Shown: positions 54,428 to 63,198 of the stretch, piece by piece
How positions within the stretch are numbered: the first letter of the stretch is position 1
How the letters are laid out: every line of letters begins with the position of its first letter
Program-made: the position numbers and the translations under genes
The notes under the pieces: generated by a model
Databases searched by the model: none
Told to the model about the DNA's origin: nothing
Seen by the model: only the letters and a program-made list of their open reading frames with translations
Assembly (NCBI GenBank): GCA_000619965.1
Contig: KK211045.1
Location: 142,720-206,719, forward strand
Source of the DNA: Propionibacteriaceae bacterium P6A17
GTDB taxonomy: Bacteria > Actinomycetota > Actinomycetes > Propionibacteriales > Propionibacteriaceae
Reading direction: 5' to 3'
DNA: 64,000 bases

Positions 54428-54502
54428 TCCCTGGTAGCTCAACGGCAGAGCATTCGACTGTTAATCGAAGGGTTACTGGTTCGAATCCAGTCCGGGGAGC
54501 CA
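54428..54502 (+). tRNA. tRNA-Asn (anticodon GTT)
   Basis: A complete cloverleaf is visible. The acceptor stem TCCCTGG pairs with CCGGGGA (one T-G pair), the D arm is GCTC...GAGC, and the anticodon loop CTGTTAA has GTT at 54460-54462. The T arm is CTGGTTCGAATCCAG. The discriminator is G and the CCA end is encoded (54500-54502). Confidence 0.98.
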
Positions 54503-54529
54503 CAAACCCCCTCTGACGAGGGGGTTTGT
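54503..54529 (+). terminator. Rho-independent terminator of tRNA-Asn
   Basis: A stem of about 12 pairs begins at the last base of the tRNA: ACAAACCCCCTC (54502-54513) with GAGGGGGTTTGT (54518-54529), loop TGAC, followed by a T-rich stretch (CGTTTCTC). Confidence 0.88.
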
Positions 54530-54570
54530 CGTTTCTCTCGAGGTGATGCCGCCGACGCGCATCCACGGGC

Positions 54571-55974
54571 TCACTGATTGCGGTCGCTGCCCGCGTGCGA
54601 GAGGTCCTCGAGGAACGTCGTCGCCCAACGGTCGATGGTGTGGGTGCGCACCTGCCGCTGCAACGAGCGCATCCGTCGCGCCCGCTCCCGCGGTGCATCG
54701 GTGAGGGCCTGGACGAAGACGTCCTTCATGCCGTTGAGGTCGTAGGGATTGACCTGGTAGGCCTGACGCAGCTCCTTGGCGGCACCGGCGAACTCGCTGA
54801 GCACCAGCGCGCCCTGCAAACCGGGGTGGCAGGCCACGTACTCCTTCGCGACGAGATTCATGCCGTCTCGCAGCGGCGTGACGAGCATCACGTCCGCGAT
54901 CCGGTACATCGCCGCCATGGTCTGACGCGGGAACCCGCGGTGGAGATACACGATCGGCGGGCGCCCGGCGGTAGGGCTCTGCGAGTTGATCCGCCCGACG
55001 AGCAGGTCAATGTCGTCGCGGAGGCGACGGTACTCGTCGACGCGCTCCCGCGACGGGGTCGCCACCTGCAGGAATACGGTGTCCGTCGGGTCGAGCCGCC
55101 CCTCGGCGAACAGCTCACCCATCGCTCGGATCCGCTGGCGCAGCCCCTTCGTGTAGTCGAGCCGGTCGACACCGAGGAAGACGTGCTTTGGGTGGCCGAG
55201 GTCGTCCAGCAGACGCTGCGCTTCGTCGAGCGTCTCCGGGCTCTCCGCCAAGGCCTGGAAGCCGGCGGTGTCGATCGAGATGGGGTAGGCGCGGGCGAGG
55301 CTCGAGTGGCTGCCGTCGACGCGCACCACGCCCTGTTCGATCGGCAGCCTCAACAGCGAGCGCACGAGGCGGAGGAAGTTCGTCGCGCCGCCCTGGATCT
55401 GGAAGCCGACGAGGTCGGCCCCGAGCAGTCCCTCCAAGATCTCGCGGCGCCACGGCAACTGCGCGAAGATCTCCGCGGGCGGGAATGGGATGTGCAGGAA
55501 AAAGCCGATACGCAGGTCCGGGCGCAGCTCCCGCAGCATGCGCGGAACGAGCTGGAGCTGGTAGTCCTGCACCCACACCGTCGCGCCGCGGCTGGCGATC
55601 TCCGCCGCACGCTTCGCGAACCTGAGGTTGACCTGGACATACGCGTCCCACCACTCGCGGTGGAACTCCGGGAACGCGACGGTGTCGTGGTACAGCGGCC
55701 ACAGCGTCGCATTCGAGAACCCCTCGTAGAACTCCGCCACCTCTTGCCCGCTGAGCGGGACGGGTACCACCTCGTAGCCCTCGTGCACGAACGGCGCCAC
55801 CTCCTCGTCGGGGGCGCCGTGCCAGCCGACCCACGCCCCTCCCCGGGCGCGCATCACCGGCTCCAGTGCGGTGACGAGCCCGCCGGGCGACGTGCGCCAC
55901 GCCTCGTTGCCGTCCTCGTCGGTCGTCCTGTCCACGGGCAGGCGGTTGGCCACCACCACGAACTCAGCCGTCAT
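54571..55974 (-). CDS. otsA: Alpha,alpha-trehalose-phosphate synthase
   Basis: Encodes 467 residues, a GT20 glycosyltransferase. It starts with [12 protein letters not shown] and has [41 protein letters not shown] and [16 protein letters not shown], covering the glucose-6-phosphate and UDP-glucose sites. It makes trehalose-6-phosphate, which OtsB then dephosphorylates. A strong GGAGGAGG ribosome binding site precedes the ATG. It is divergent from otsB, with 78 bases between the starts. Confidence 0.96.
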   Translation of the reverse strand: MTAEFVVVANRLPVDRTTDEDGNEAWRTSPGGLVTALEPVMRARGGAWVGWHGAPDEEVAPFVHEGYEVVPVPLSGQEVAEFYEGFSNATLWPLYHDTVAFPEFHREWWDAYVQVNLRFAKRAAEIASRGATVWVQDYQLQLVPRMLRELRPDLRIGFFLHIPFPPAEIFAQLPWRREILEGLLGADLVGFQIQGGATNFLRLVRSLLRLPIEQGVVRVDGSHSSLARAYPISIDTAGFQALAESPETLDEAQRLLDDLGHPKHVFLGVDRLDYTKGLRQRIRAMGELFAEGRLDPTDTVFLQVATPSRERVDEYRRLRDDIDLLVGRINSQSPTAGRPPIVYLHRGFPRQTMAAMYRIADVMLVTPLRDGMNLVAKEYVACHPGLQGALVLSEFAGAAKELRQAYQVNPYDLNGMKDVFVQALTDAPRERARRMRSLQRQVRTHTIDRWATTFLEDLSHAGSDRNQ

Positions 55975-56052
55975 GGGATCCTCCTCCGGTCACTCCCATC
56001 CTACCCATCGGCAATGACCCCCGCTGCGCGGCAAACGTGCAAGGCTGGGGCC

Positions 56053-56853
56053 ATGGCGAAGTACGTGTGCAGGAGCAATCGAGTCGGCCCCTTCCTGGAG
56101 GCGGCAGCCGATCATCCCGAGAGGGTGCTCGTCGCGCTCGACTTCGACGGCACCCTCTCCGACGTCGTCCCCGACCCGACGCGTGCCTACATCCACCCCG
56201 ATGCCCGCGAGGCGCTGGGCCGACTCATCGACCGCATCGGGCAGGTCGCCATCATCACCGGCCGCCCCGTCGATCAGGTCCAGGAGCTCGGCTGCCTCGA
56301 CCAGCGCCTCCTGTCGAAGCTCATCATCCTCGGCCAGTACGGGGCGGAACGCCTCGACGCCAACGGCCGCCAGGTGCCGGAGGTGCCCACCGCCGTGCGC
56401 CTCGCGTGGGGCGAGCTGCAGGCGCTCGTCGAGGCCCACCCGGGGGTCTTCCTCGAGGACAAGCACCACGCAGTGGCCGTGCACACCCGACGCGCCACCC
56501 CCGGCACGCTGGAGCGCATCGAGGCGGAAGTCGTCGCCGTCGCCGCGCGGCACGACCTCGACATCGAGCCAGGCCGCGAGGTGCTGGAGCTGCGGGCGCA
56601 CCGGATTTCGAAGGGCGACACGCTGCTCGCCCTGCTGCGGGAACTCCAGCTCGAGACCATCACGATGGTGGGCGACGACCTCGGCGACGTACCCGCGTTC
56701 GACGTCGTCGCGAGCCACCGAGCGCGCGGACACCACGGCCTCATCGTCGTCTCGAGCTCCGACGAGCGCCCCGAGCTGGCCGAGCGTGCCGACGTGCTGT
56801 GCGACGGCCCCGCCGGGGTGGCGCAGTGGCTGGACCAGATCGCCCCCGACTGA
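56053..56853 (+). CDS. otsB: Trehalose-6-phosphate phosphatase
   Basis: Encodes 266 residues. The HAD motifs are LDFDGTLSDVVPDP (motif I, about residue 32), IITGRPVDQV, and GDDLGDVPAFD (motif IV, about residue 208). A Lys-containing motif is seen in RISKGDTL. It completes trehalose synthesis, an osmoprotectant pathway typical of Propionibacteriaceae. AAGGCT (56041-56046) stands six bases before the ATG, unlike otsA, which has a leader; the two divergent genes may be controlled differently. Confidence 0.94.
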   Translation: MAKYVCRSNRVGPFLEAAADHPERVLVALDFDGTLSDVVPDPTRAYIHPDAREALGRLIDRIGQVAIITGRPVDQVQELGCLDQRLLSKLIILGQYGAERLDANGRQVPEVPTAVRLAWGELQALVEAHPGVFLEDKHHAVAVHTRRATPGTLERIEAEVVAVAARHDLDIEPGREVLELRAHRISKGDTLLALLRELQLETITMVGDDLGDVPAFDVVASHRARGHHGLIVVSSSDERPELAERADVLCDGPAGVAQWLDQIAPD

Positions 56854-56902
56854 GCCTTCCGACGACTCCCCGCGCCTTCCCGCTATGCTGGGGCAGTTGC
56901 GC

Positions 56903-56979
56903 GGGGCGTTAGCTCAGCCGGTCAGAGCAGGGGACTCATAATCCCTGGGTCGCGGGTTCGAGCCCCGCACGCCCCACCA
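56903..56979 (+). tRNA. tRNA with CAT anticodon (elongator Met or Ile2)
   Basis: The acceptor stem GGGGCGT pairs fully with ACGCCCC, the anticodon loop CTCATAA has CAT at 56937-56939, the T arm is GCGGGTTCGAGCCCCGC-like, and CCA is encoded. A paired first base rules out the initiator. The GAGCAGGGGACTCATAATC region resembles bacterial tRNA-Ile2, whose C34 is changed to lysidine, more than elongator Met, but I cannot decide. TATGCT at 56884-56889 is a likely -10 box. Confidence 0.95.
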
Positions 56980-58099
56980 ACACGCGCCGCGCACTCGGCG
57001 TGAGCGCCGTCACGGCCGCGATCGTCACCAGCGCACCCAGGAGGATCGCCGCGCTGTCGGTCGAGGTGAGCGCGCCCGTGGTGCTGCCGATCGCCGCCAC
57101 GCCGATGGGCACCCCGAGTTGGCCGGCCGTCGTCGCCGCCAGTGTCCACGGCTGCCCCGTTGCCCCCATGGCCCCGTGCACCGCCAGCGCGGCCAGCCCC
57201 AGCGTGAGCCCCAGGCCGAGCGCGGAGGGGTCCGTCGCGAGCCTCCCCAAGTTGAGTGACGCGCCGATCCAGACGAAGAAGATGGGGGAGAAGAAGCCCT
57301 GCGTGATCGCGAACGCCTGCTTCTCCACTCGACGCGGCTCCCCGGCGGCGCTGACGGCCACGCCGAGCGCAAACCCTGCGAGCATCACGCTGACGCCGAG
57401 CACGGTGGCGACCGCGCAGATGACGAAGAGCATCGTCAGCACCACCCTGATCTCGAAGGCCAGCCCCCGCTCGCGCGACACCCGGTGCACCTGCTTGCGC
57501 CGGCCGCCGCGATGCAGCGCGGACAACACGCCGAAACACGCGGCCGCACAGCCGAGGATCGCGACGGTGCCCACTGCGGTGCGCAGGACCTCCCCCGGGG
57601 CGAGGACCATCGGCAGCGCCATGATGCACGCCGCGTCGGCCACCGCCAACTGGACGAGAAACTCTCCCGCGGTGCGCGACGACAACGGCGTCTCACCGAG
57701 CGCGGGCAGCACCAGCCCTGCAGACGACGACGCCAGCAGCACCGCGTACAACAGGCCGTGCCCGTTGCCGAAGGCGGCCGCGATGCCGAGCCCTGCCGGG
57801 ACCGCCAGCAGCCCGACGAGCAGCGCCCGCGCCGCGCCGCGCCACGCTCCCGACGAGGGCTTGAGCCGTTCGACGGGCACCCGCGAGCCCACCGCGTACA
57901 TCACGAGCGCGAAGCCGACGTGCGCCAGGAACGAGAAGGTGTCGTCGTCGGGGCGCAGCAGCCCCAGCCCGGAGACGCCGAAGACGATGCCGACGATGAG
58001 CTCGCCGACCACGACGGGCACGACCGGGTGGCGCGTCAGGTTCGTCGCCGAGCCGAGCAGCCCGACGAGCATGATGAGCGCCAGGGTGGGGAACCCCAC
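56936..58099 (-). CDS. Cation/proton antiporter, CPA2-like
   Basis: Encodes 387 residues with about eleven or twelve membrane helices and no soluble domain. The layout (GELIVGIVFGVSGLGLL near residue 31, ASSSAGLVLPALGETPL near residue 123, FFSPIFFVWIGASLNL near residue 267) matches Na+/H+ or K+/H+ exchangers of the KefB/NapA type. It starts with GTG. The last 14 codons (ending GRAGLEPATQGL) are read from the antisense strand of the CAT tRNA, so the stop codon lies in the tRNA anticodon region. Confidence 0.85.
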   Translation of the reverse strand: MGFPTLALIMLVGLLGSATNLTRHPVVPVVVGELIVGIVFGVSGLGLLRPDDDTFSFLAHVGFALVMYAVGSRVPVERLKPSSGAWRGAARALLVGLLAVPAGLGIAAAFGNGHGLLYAVLLASSSAGLVLPALGETPLSSRTAGEFLVQLAVADAACIMALPMVLAPGEVLRTAVGTVAILGCAAACFGVLSALHRGGRRKQVHRVSRERGLAFEIRVVLTMLFVICAVATVLGVSVMLAGFALGVAVSAAGEPRRVEKQAFAITQGFFSPIFFVWIGASLNLGRLATDPSALGLGLTLGLAALAVHGAMGATGQPWTLAATTAGQLGVPIGVAAIGSTTGALTSTDSAAILLGALVTIAAVTALTPSARRVLVGRAGLEPATQGL

Positions 58100-58102
58100 C
58101 CC

Positions 58103-59056
58103 TCACAGCCTCCGGTTCGGACTCGGCGAGCCGCCGCCGTCGGAGTCACCCTCCTCGGGGTCGCCCATCGTCGGTGTGAAGGAGTCATTCGGGGTGGCGC
58201 CGCTGTCGCCGCTCTGGCTCCCGCTTGGAGGCGGCGATTGCGGGGAGCCACTGCCGTCCCCGCTGCCACTTCCGGAGGCCGGGCTCGGCACGGGCGGGGG
58301 AGGGGACACCAGCGGCGCGTTCTGGAACACGAGGATCGCCAGCAACAGACCCAGCGCGCTGAGCAAGAGGATGATCAGCCAGGACACCAGGATGCTGACC
58401 CATCCCGCCCGGTCCCGGCGCCCCGGCCAGTGCAGGGGCCACGTCCGGCTGCGTGCCTGCCCGGTGCGGTCGATCCAGTGGAGCCGGAAGTCGGGCCCGG
58501 CCGCGCGGCCCAGCGGCGCCGCTGCAGCGAGGTCGACTGCGTGCAGGACGCGCTCGGCCTCGGCGACGGCCGCCACCGAACCGTCGAACGCCAGCGCTGC
58601 CCAAGGGGCCTGCGGGATGGGTTCGCCGACCAGGGGGTCGTCGTCCTCGGGGCGGAACCGCACCGCCATCGGGCCCTCATCCTGCCCGAGCCCTCCGCGA
58701 GCGACGACCGTGTCGATGTGCATCGCGTTGATCTCGCCCGCGAAGCGAGCCCGGGCCGCCGCATCCTCGGCGGCACCCTCGGCAAGCAACAGGACCATGA
58801 CGGCGTCGCCCTCGTCGGCATGGGCGACGTAGGCCACGCCGGCTGGGGTTGCCGTCAGCCGGGCGTCGAGCCAGAAGTCGCCGACGCGGACCGGGTCGGC
58901 GTCATCGAGGGGGGCGTGGCCCCGGAAGGGTGGAGGGCCGACGACGTCGCGCTCCTCGTCGCGTCCGCCGGCCGAAGGCGACGACGCAGCCGCGGAATCT
59001 CCGCCGTCGTCGCTCGCTGGTGCCTCGTCGTGCTCGCTCATCGCAGACCATCTCAT
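58103..59056 (-). CDS. Membrane protein with possible degenerate kinase N-lobe
   Basis: Encodes 317 residues. An acidic, disordered N-terminus (to about residue 55) is followed by a domain starting VRVGDFWLDARLTATPAGVA and continuing through RARFAGEINAM; this resembles the N-lobe of PknB-like kinases without a Gly-rich loop or catalytic Lys. No HRD or DFG is present. One membrane helix (about 225-250) leads to a Ser/Gly/Pro-rich outer tail. ATG 59056 has GGAG seven bases upstream. It ends three bases before the antiporter start, so the two are probably co-transcribed. Confidence 0.75.
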   Translation of the reverse strand: MRWSAMSEHDEAPASDDGGDSAAASSPSAGGRDEERDVVGPPPFRGHAPLDDADPVRVGDFWLDARLTATPAGVAYVAHADEGDAVMVLLLAEGAAEDAAARARFAGEINAMHIDTVVARGGLGQDEGPMAVRFRPEDDDPLVGEPIPQAPWAALAFDGSVAAVAEAERVLHAVDLAAAAPLGRAAGPDFRLHWIDRTGQARSRTWPLHWPGRRDRAGWVSILVSWLIILLLSALGLLLAILVFQNAPLVSPPPPVPSPASGSGSGDGSGSPQSPPPSGSQSGDSGATPNDSFTPTMGDPEEGDSDGGGSPSPNRRL

Positions 59057-59169
59057 CACACAACTCCAGCCAACGCCCCGCGACGGGCCGCCGCGGCCTT
59101 GCCCGGAGGCGATTGGATTGGGCGGTATCGTGTCCTTGGACCAACCCGTCGACCAAGGAGAACGAGCGC

Positions 59170-60234
59170 GTGAGCACTTCGCCCTACGAGCAGGACAGCC
59201 TTCCAGCCAGCGTCGCGGAGGCGGCCGAATTGCTGGGACGCGCCATCGGTCAGGTCCAGCGCGTGATTGTCGGCCAGGAACACATGGTCCAGCAGCTCAT
59301 GGTTGCGCTGCTCGCGAAGGGGCACTGCCTGTTGGAGGGCGTGCCCGGCGTGGCGAAGACCCTCGCCGTGCGCAGCTTCGCGGACGTCGTCGGGGGAGAC
59401 TTCGCGCGCGTGCAGTTCACTCCGGACCTCGTCCCCTCCGACATCGTCGGCACCCGCATCTACTCGGCCAAGTCCGAGCAGTTCGACATCGAGCTCGGCC
59501 CCGTGTTCGTCAACTTCGTGCTGGCCGACGAGATCAACCGTGCGCCCGCCAAGGTCCAGTCGGCGATGCTCGAGCTGATGGCCGAGAAGCAGGTCTCGAT
59601 CGGCGGCAAGACCTATCCCGCGCCCAAGCCCTTCATCGTCATCGCGACGCAGAACCCCGTCGAGTCCGAGGGCGTCTACCCGCTGCCCGAAGCGCAGCGC
59701 GACCGCTTCCTCGTCAAGGTGGACGTGCCCTATCCGCGCGGCAACGAGGAGCTGGAGATCCTGCGCCGCATGTCGGTCACCCCACCGACCGCGCAGCGCG
59801 TCCTCAACCCCGAGATGGTGCGCCATCTCCAGGACATGGCCTCCAACGTGTTCGTCCACAACTTGGTCGCGGAGTACATCGTGCGCCTCGTCCTCGCCAC
59901 GCGCGAGCCGTCGGACTTCGGGATGCCCGACCTGGACCCGGTGATCCAGATCGGCTGCTCGCCGCGCGCCACGCTCGGGCTCGTCGCCGCGTCGCGCGCA
60001 CTGGCCCTCATCAACGGCCGCGACTATGTGCTGCCCACCGACGTGCAGGCAGTCGCCAAGGACGTCATGGCGCACCGGCTCGTCCTCGGGTTCGACGCGG
60101 TGGCCGACAACGTCGACCCGGCGGATGTCGTCGCGCGCATCGTCGCCATGGTCCCGGCCCCGACGCCGGTGTGGAACGAGCAGCAGCGCGCCGCGGCCCG
60201 CCAGCAGCACGCCCACGAGCCAAGGCGCGGGTGA
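59170..60234 (+). CDS. MoxR-type AAA+ ATPase
   Basis: Encodes 354 residues. Walker A is LEGVPGVAKT (about residue 55), Walker B is LADEINRAPAKVQ, and sensor motifs lie in IATQNPVESEGVYPLPEAQ. MoxR ATPases act as chaperones that help mature or insert cofactors into partner complexes, working with VWA proteins. AAGGAG lies nine bases before the GTG. It overlaps the DUF58 gene by four bases. Confidence 0.94.
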   Translation: MSTSPYEQDSLPASVAEAAELLGRAIGQVQRVIVGQEHMVQQLMVALLAKGHCLLEGVPGVAKTLAVRSFADVVGGDFARVQFTPDLVPSDIVGTRIYSAKSEQFDIELGPVFVNFVLADEINRAPAKVQSAMLELMAEKQVSIGGKTYPAPKPFIVIATQNPVESEGVYPLPEAQRDRFLVKVDVPYPRGNEELEILRRMSVTPPTAQRVLNPEMVRHLQDMASNVFVHNLVAEYIVRLVLATREPSDFGMPDLDPVIQIGCSPRATLGLVAASRALALINGRDYVLPTDVQAVAKDVMAHRLVLGFDAVADNVDPADVVARIVAMVPAPTPVWNEQQRAAARQQHAHEPRRG

Positions 60235-61280
60235 GCGTGGCCCGTCCGGTCTTCGAGGCCCCCGACGACGTGGGTGCGGCCACGTCGGTGGTCAGGGTGC
60301 CCAGCGGCCCGACGATCCCCCTCAACCGACTCGCCCCCGAGGCGGCCCTCCGCCGACTGGAGCTGACCGTCGTCCGACGCCTCGAGGGCTTCCTGCAAGG
60401 AGATCACCTGGGCCTGCTGCCCGGCCCGGGCTCCGACCTCAACGACGCCCGCGTCTACCACCCCGGGCAGGACGACGTACGCAAGATGGACTGGGCGGTC
60501 ACGGCCCGCACCAACACCCCGCACGTGCGCGACACGATCGCCGACCGCGAGCTCGAGATCTGGGCGTTGCTCGACCTCACCCCGTCGATGAACTGGGGCA
60601 CCGCAGGCGTCACGAAACGTGATCTGGGCATCGCCGCGATCGCCACCATCGGCTTCCTCAGCCAGAAGATGGGCGACCGCTTCGGCGGCATGATGATGCG
60701 CCCCGACGAGGTCAAGCGCATCCCGGCCGGCAGCGGGCGCACCGCGCTGTACGGGATGTTGCGCAAGATGCTGCAGGAGCCGATCGTGCAGGACAACGTC
60801 GAGTCCACATTCGAGCTTGCCGAAGGCATCGAGCAGCTCGCGCGCACCCAGCGACGCAGGGGCATGCGCGTCGTCGTCTCCGACTTCCTCACCCCCGGTG
60901 AGGCGGAGCTGGACCCGGACGTGCCCCCGCCGTGGGAGCGTGCGCTGCGCAGGCTCGGAGTGCGCAACCAGGTGCTCTGTATCGAGGTCCTCGACGCGGC
61001 GGAGGTCGACTTTCCGGATCTCGGCGAGATCCTCATCAAGGACCCGGAGACGAGCTTCGCGCGTTACGTCAACACCTCCGACGAGGCCGCACGCGCCCGC
61101 ATGAACGCGGCCACTCAATTGCAGCGTGAGCGAGTGCGCACGGCCATTCGTCGGGCCGGCGCCGGCCACATCCGGCTGCGCACCGACCGCGACTGGGTCA
61201 CCGACATCGCCCGCTTCGTGCTCAACTATCGGCGTACCGCCGCGTTCCTGCACCAGCCCCCACAGGGGGTGAGCAAGTGA
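60231..61280 (+). CDS. DUF58 domain protein (MoxR partner)
   Basis: Encodes 349 residues without clear membrane helices. The DUF58 core is DDVRKMDWAVTARTNTPHVR near residue 80, followed by a VWA-like part with LLDLTPSMNWG, which has an altered MIDAS sequence (DLTPSM). It is translationally coupled at both ends. GTG 60237 is a possible alternative start. Confidence 0.92.
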   Translation: MSVARPVFEAPDDVGAATSVVRVPSGPTIPLNRLAPEAALRRLELTVVRRLEGFLQGDHLGLLPGPGSDLNDARVYHPGQDDVRKMDWAVTARTNTPHVRDTIADRELEIWALLDLTPSMNWGTAGVTKRDLGIAAIATIGFLSQKMGDRFGGMMMRPDEVKRIPAGSGRTALYGMLRKMLQEPIVQDNVESTFELAEGIEQLARTQRRRGMRVVVSDFLTPGEAELDPDVPPPWERALRRLGVRNQVLCIEVLDAAEVDFPDLGEILIKDPETSFARYVNTSDEAARARMNAATQLQRERVRTAIRRAGAGHIRLRTDRDWVTDIARFVLNYRRTAAFLHQPPQGVSK

Positions 61281-62242
61281 TGTCTTGGCTGCCCGAGTTC
61301 GAATACCCACAGCGGTTGTGGGTGTTGCTGCTGCTTCCCTTGCTGGTGATCGCCTACCTGATTCTGCTACGCCTCAAGCGACGCTTCGCGATCCGCTTCA
61401 CCAACACCGGGGTGCTCGGCCGGGTCGTGGGGGGGCAGCGCCAATGGACCCGCCACGTCGCGGTGGCGATGTCGTTGTGTTCCCTCGTGGCGCTCGGGCT
61501 CGCGTGGGCCCAACCCCTCGGCACCGAGATGCAGCGACGGGAGCGGGCCACCGTCGTGATGGTGGTGGACACGTCGCAGTCCATGCAGGCCACCGACGTC
61601 AGCCCCACCCGGTTCGAGGCCGCCAAGACCGAGGCACAGACGTTCATCGAAGGGCTGCCGGCCGGCTACAACGTGGCGCTCGTCACGATGAGCGGCTCAC
61701 CGCAGGTGCGCTTTCCGCCCTCGACCGACCGCGGCGCGCTCTCGCGAGCCCTGGCGGCCCTCGAGCTCGAGGATGGCACCGCCTTGGGTGAGGGCATCGA
61801 CGAGGCGCTGCGGGCCGTCGAGCAGGCCCCCGACGGCGACGACGAGGAGCCGGCGCCGGCGATGGTGGTCATGCTCTCCGACGGCCAGAACACGGACGGC
61901 CCCGACCCGGCCGAGGCCGCACTTCGGGCCAAGGCCGCGAAGGTGCCGATCCACACCGTCGCGTACGGCACGCTCAACGGTTTCGTCGACATGGACGGCA
62001 AGCGGGAGAGTGTGGCACCCGACGAGGAGACGCTCGCCGCGATCGCCCAGACCACCGGGGGGAAGTCGGTCCGCGCAGACTCGGCCCAGTCGCTGCGCGA
62101 TGCTTACCGGGAGCTCGAGAGCTCGTTCGGCTATGAGGAGGTGCCTGCACCGGTGACCGCCCAGTACGCGTTCGCCGCGCTCGGCTTCGCCATCGTCGCG
62201 GCGCTCGGTGCGGTCATGATGGCTGCGAGGTGGCCGCGGTGA
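61280..62242 (+). CDS. VWA-domain membrane protein, first copy (BatA-like)
   Basis: Encodes 320 residues. Two N-terminal membrane helices (residues 15-32 and 58-76) precede a VWA domain with the MIDAS motif DTSQSM near residue 94, a conserved Thr and Asp (LSDGQNTDG), and a C-terminal membrane helix. Proteins of this layout are the metal-dependent interaction partners of MoxR. GTG 61277 is an alternative start. It overlaps the next, related gene. Confidence 0.92.
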   Translation: MSWLPEFEYPQRLWVLLLLPLLVIAYLILLRLKRRFAIRFTNTGVLGRVVGGQRQWTRHVAVAMSLCSLVALGLAWAQPLGTEMQRRERATVVMVVDTSQSMQATDVSPTRFEAAKTEAQTFIEGLPAGYNVALVTMSGSPQVRFPPSTDRGALSRALAALELEDGTALGEGIDEALRAVEQAPDGDDEEPAPAMVVMLSDGQNTDGPDPAEAALRAKAAKVPIHTVAYGTLNGFVDMDGKRESVAPDEETLAAIAQTTGGKSVRADSAQSLRDAYRELESSFGYEEVPAPVTAQYAFAALGFAIVAALGAVMMAARWPR

Positions 62243-63198
62243 CACCGTTGATCCTCGAGTTTCTGTACCCGACGAGGCTGTGGGCGCTGGCCCTCATCCC
62301 TGCGATCGCGGTGCTGTACCTGCTGCTCGCCCGCCGCCACGGGACGCGACGCACGCCGTCGCGGCTCGACCGGATCGTGCCGAAGGATCCCGCCTGGAAG
62401 CGGCATGGCGCCGTCATGTTGGCGTTGGCCAGCATCGCCGCGCTCGTGATCGCTTGGGCGGTGCCCGTGGACCACGTCGATGAGCCGCGCGATCGGGCGA
62501 CGGTCATCGTCGCGATCGACGTGTCGTGGTCCATGGAGGCGGTCGACGTGGAGCCCAGCCGGCTCGTCGCCGCGAAGGACTCGGCCAAGCAATTCGTCCA
62601 ATCCTTGCCGAAGGGGTTCAACGTCGCGGTCGTGTCCTTCGCCGGGACGGCCCAGCTCGCGATCCCGCCGACGATCGACCGCGGCGCCACGCTGCGCGCC
62701 ATCGACGGGCTGCGGATGGCGCCGTCGACGGCCATCGGCGAAGGTATCTTCGCGAGCCTCAACGCGCTCGCCCTTGTGCCGCCGGACCCGGACGACCCGG
62801 AGAGCGTCGCACCCGCGGTGATCGTGCTGCTCTCCGACGGGGCCACGAACATGGGACGGTCGTCGGCGACGGCCGCCACGGCCGCCAAGGACATGGGCGT
62901 CCCCGTCCACACCATCGCCTACGGCACCGATCGGGGAGTGGTCGTCGACGACACCGGCCAGGAGCAGCGGGTCCCCGTCGACCACTACGAGCTGTCCGAG
63001 ATCGCGCGCATCTCCGGTGGTCGCAAGTACGCGGCCGAGACGGCCAACCAGCTCGACGAGACGTACGCGGCCATCAGCGAGTCCGTCGGCTACGAGCAGG
63101 TGCCGAAGCCGATCGCCGACCGCTACGCAGGCTTCGCCCTGGGGTTCGCCGCCCTCGCGGCACTCGGGGTGATTTCACTGGGGGCGCGATGGCCGTGA
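62239..63198 (+). CDS. VWA-domain membrane protein, second copy
   Basis: Encodes 319 residues with the same layout as the preceding gene: two N-terminal helices, a VWA domain with MIDAS motif DVSWSM near residue 97, LLSDGATNMG, and a C-terminal helix. Shared segments such as the LP.G.NVA.V and DRGA.LRA region show the two arose by tandem duplication, now well diverged. GTG 62230 is a possible start. The GTG at 62239 overlaps the previous stop by four bases. Confidence 0.9.
   Translation: MTPLILEFLYPTRLWALALIPAIAVLYLLLARRHGTRRTPSRLDRIVPKDPAWKRHGAVMLALASIAALVIAWAVPVDHVDEPRDRATVIVAIDVSWSMEAVDVEPSRLVAAKDSAKQFVQSLPKGFNVAVVSFAGTAQLAIPPTIDRGATLRAIDGLRMAPSTAIGEGIFASLNALALVPPDPDDPESVAPAVIVLLSDGATNMGRSSATAATAAKDMGVPVHTIAYGTDRGVVVDDTGQEQRVPVDHYELSEIARISGGRKYAAETANQLDETYAAISESVGYEQVPKPIADRYAGFALGFAALAALGVISLGARWP

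Noticed and set aside
54396..54698. Minus-strand frame ending in a TGFEPVTLRL-like segment
   Set aside because: That segment is tRNA-Asn read backwards, a well-known false-gene signature, and the frame also overlaps otsA.
56903..56979. tRNA gene as an integration site for a mobile element
   Set aside because: No integrase gene and no direct repeat of the tRNA end is visible; the flanks are normal chromosomal genes.
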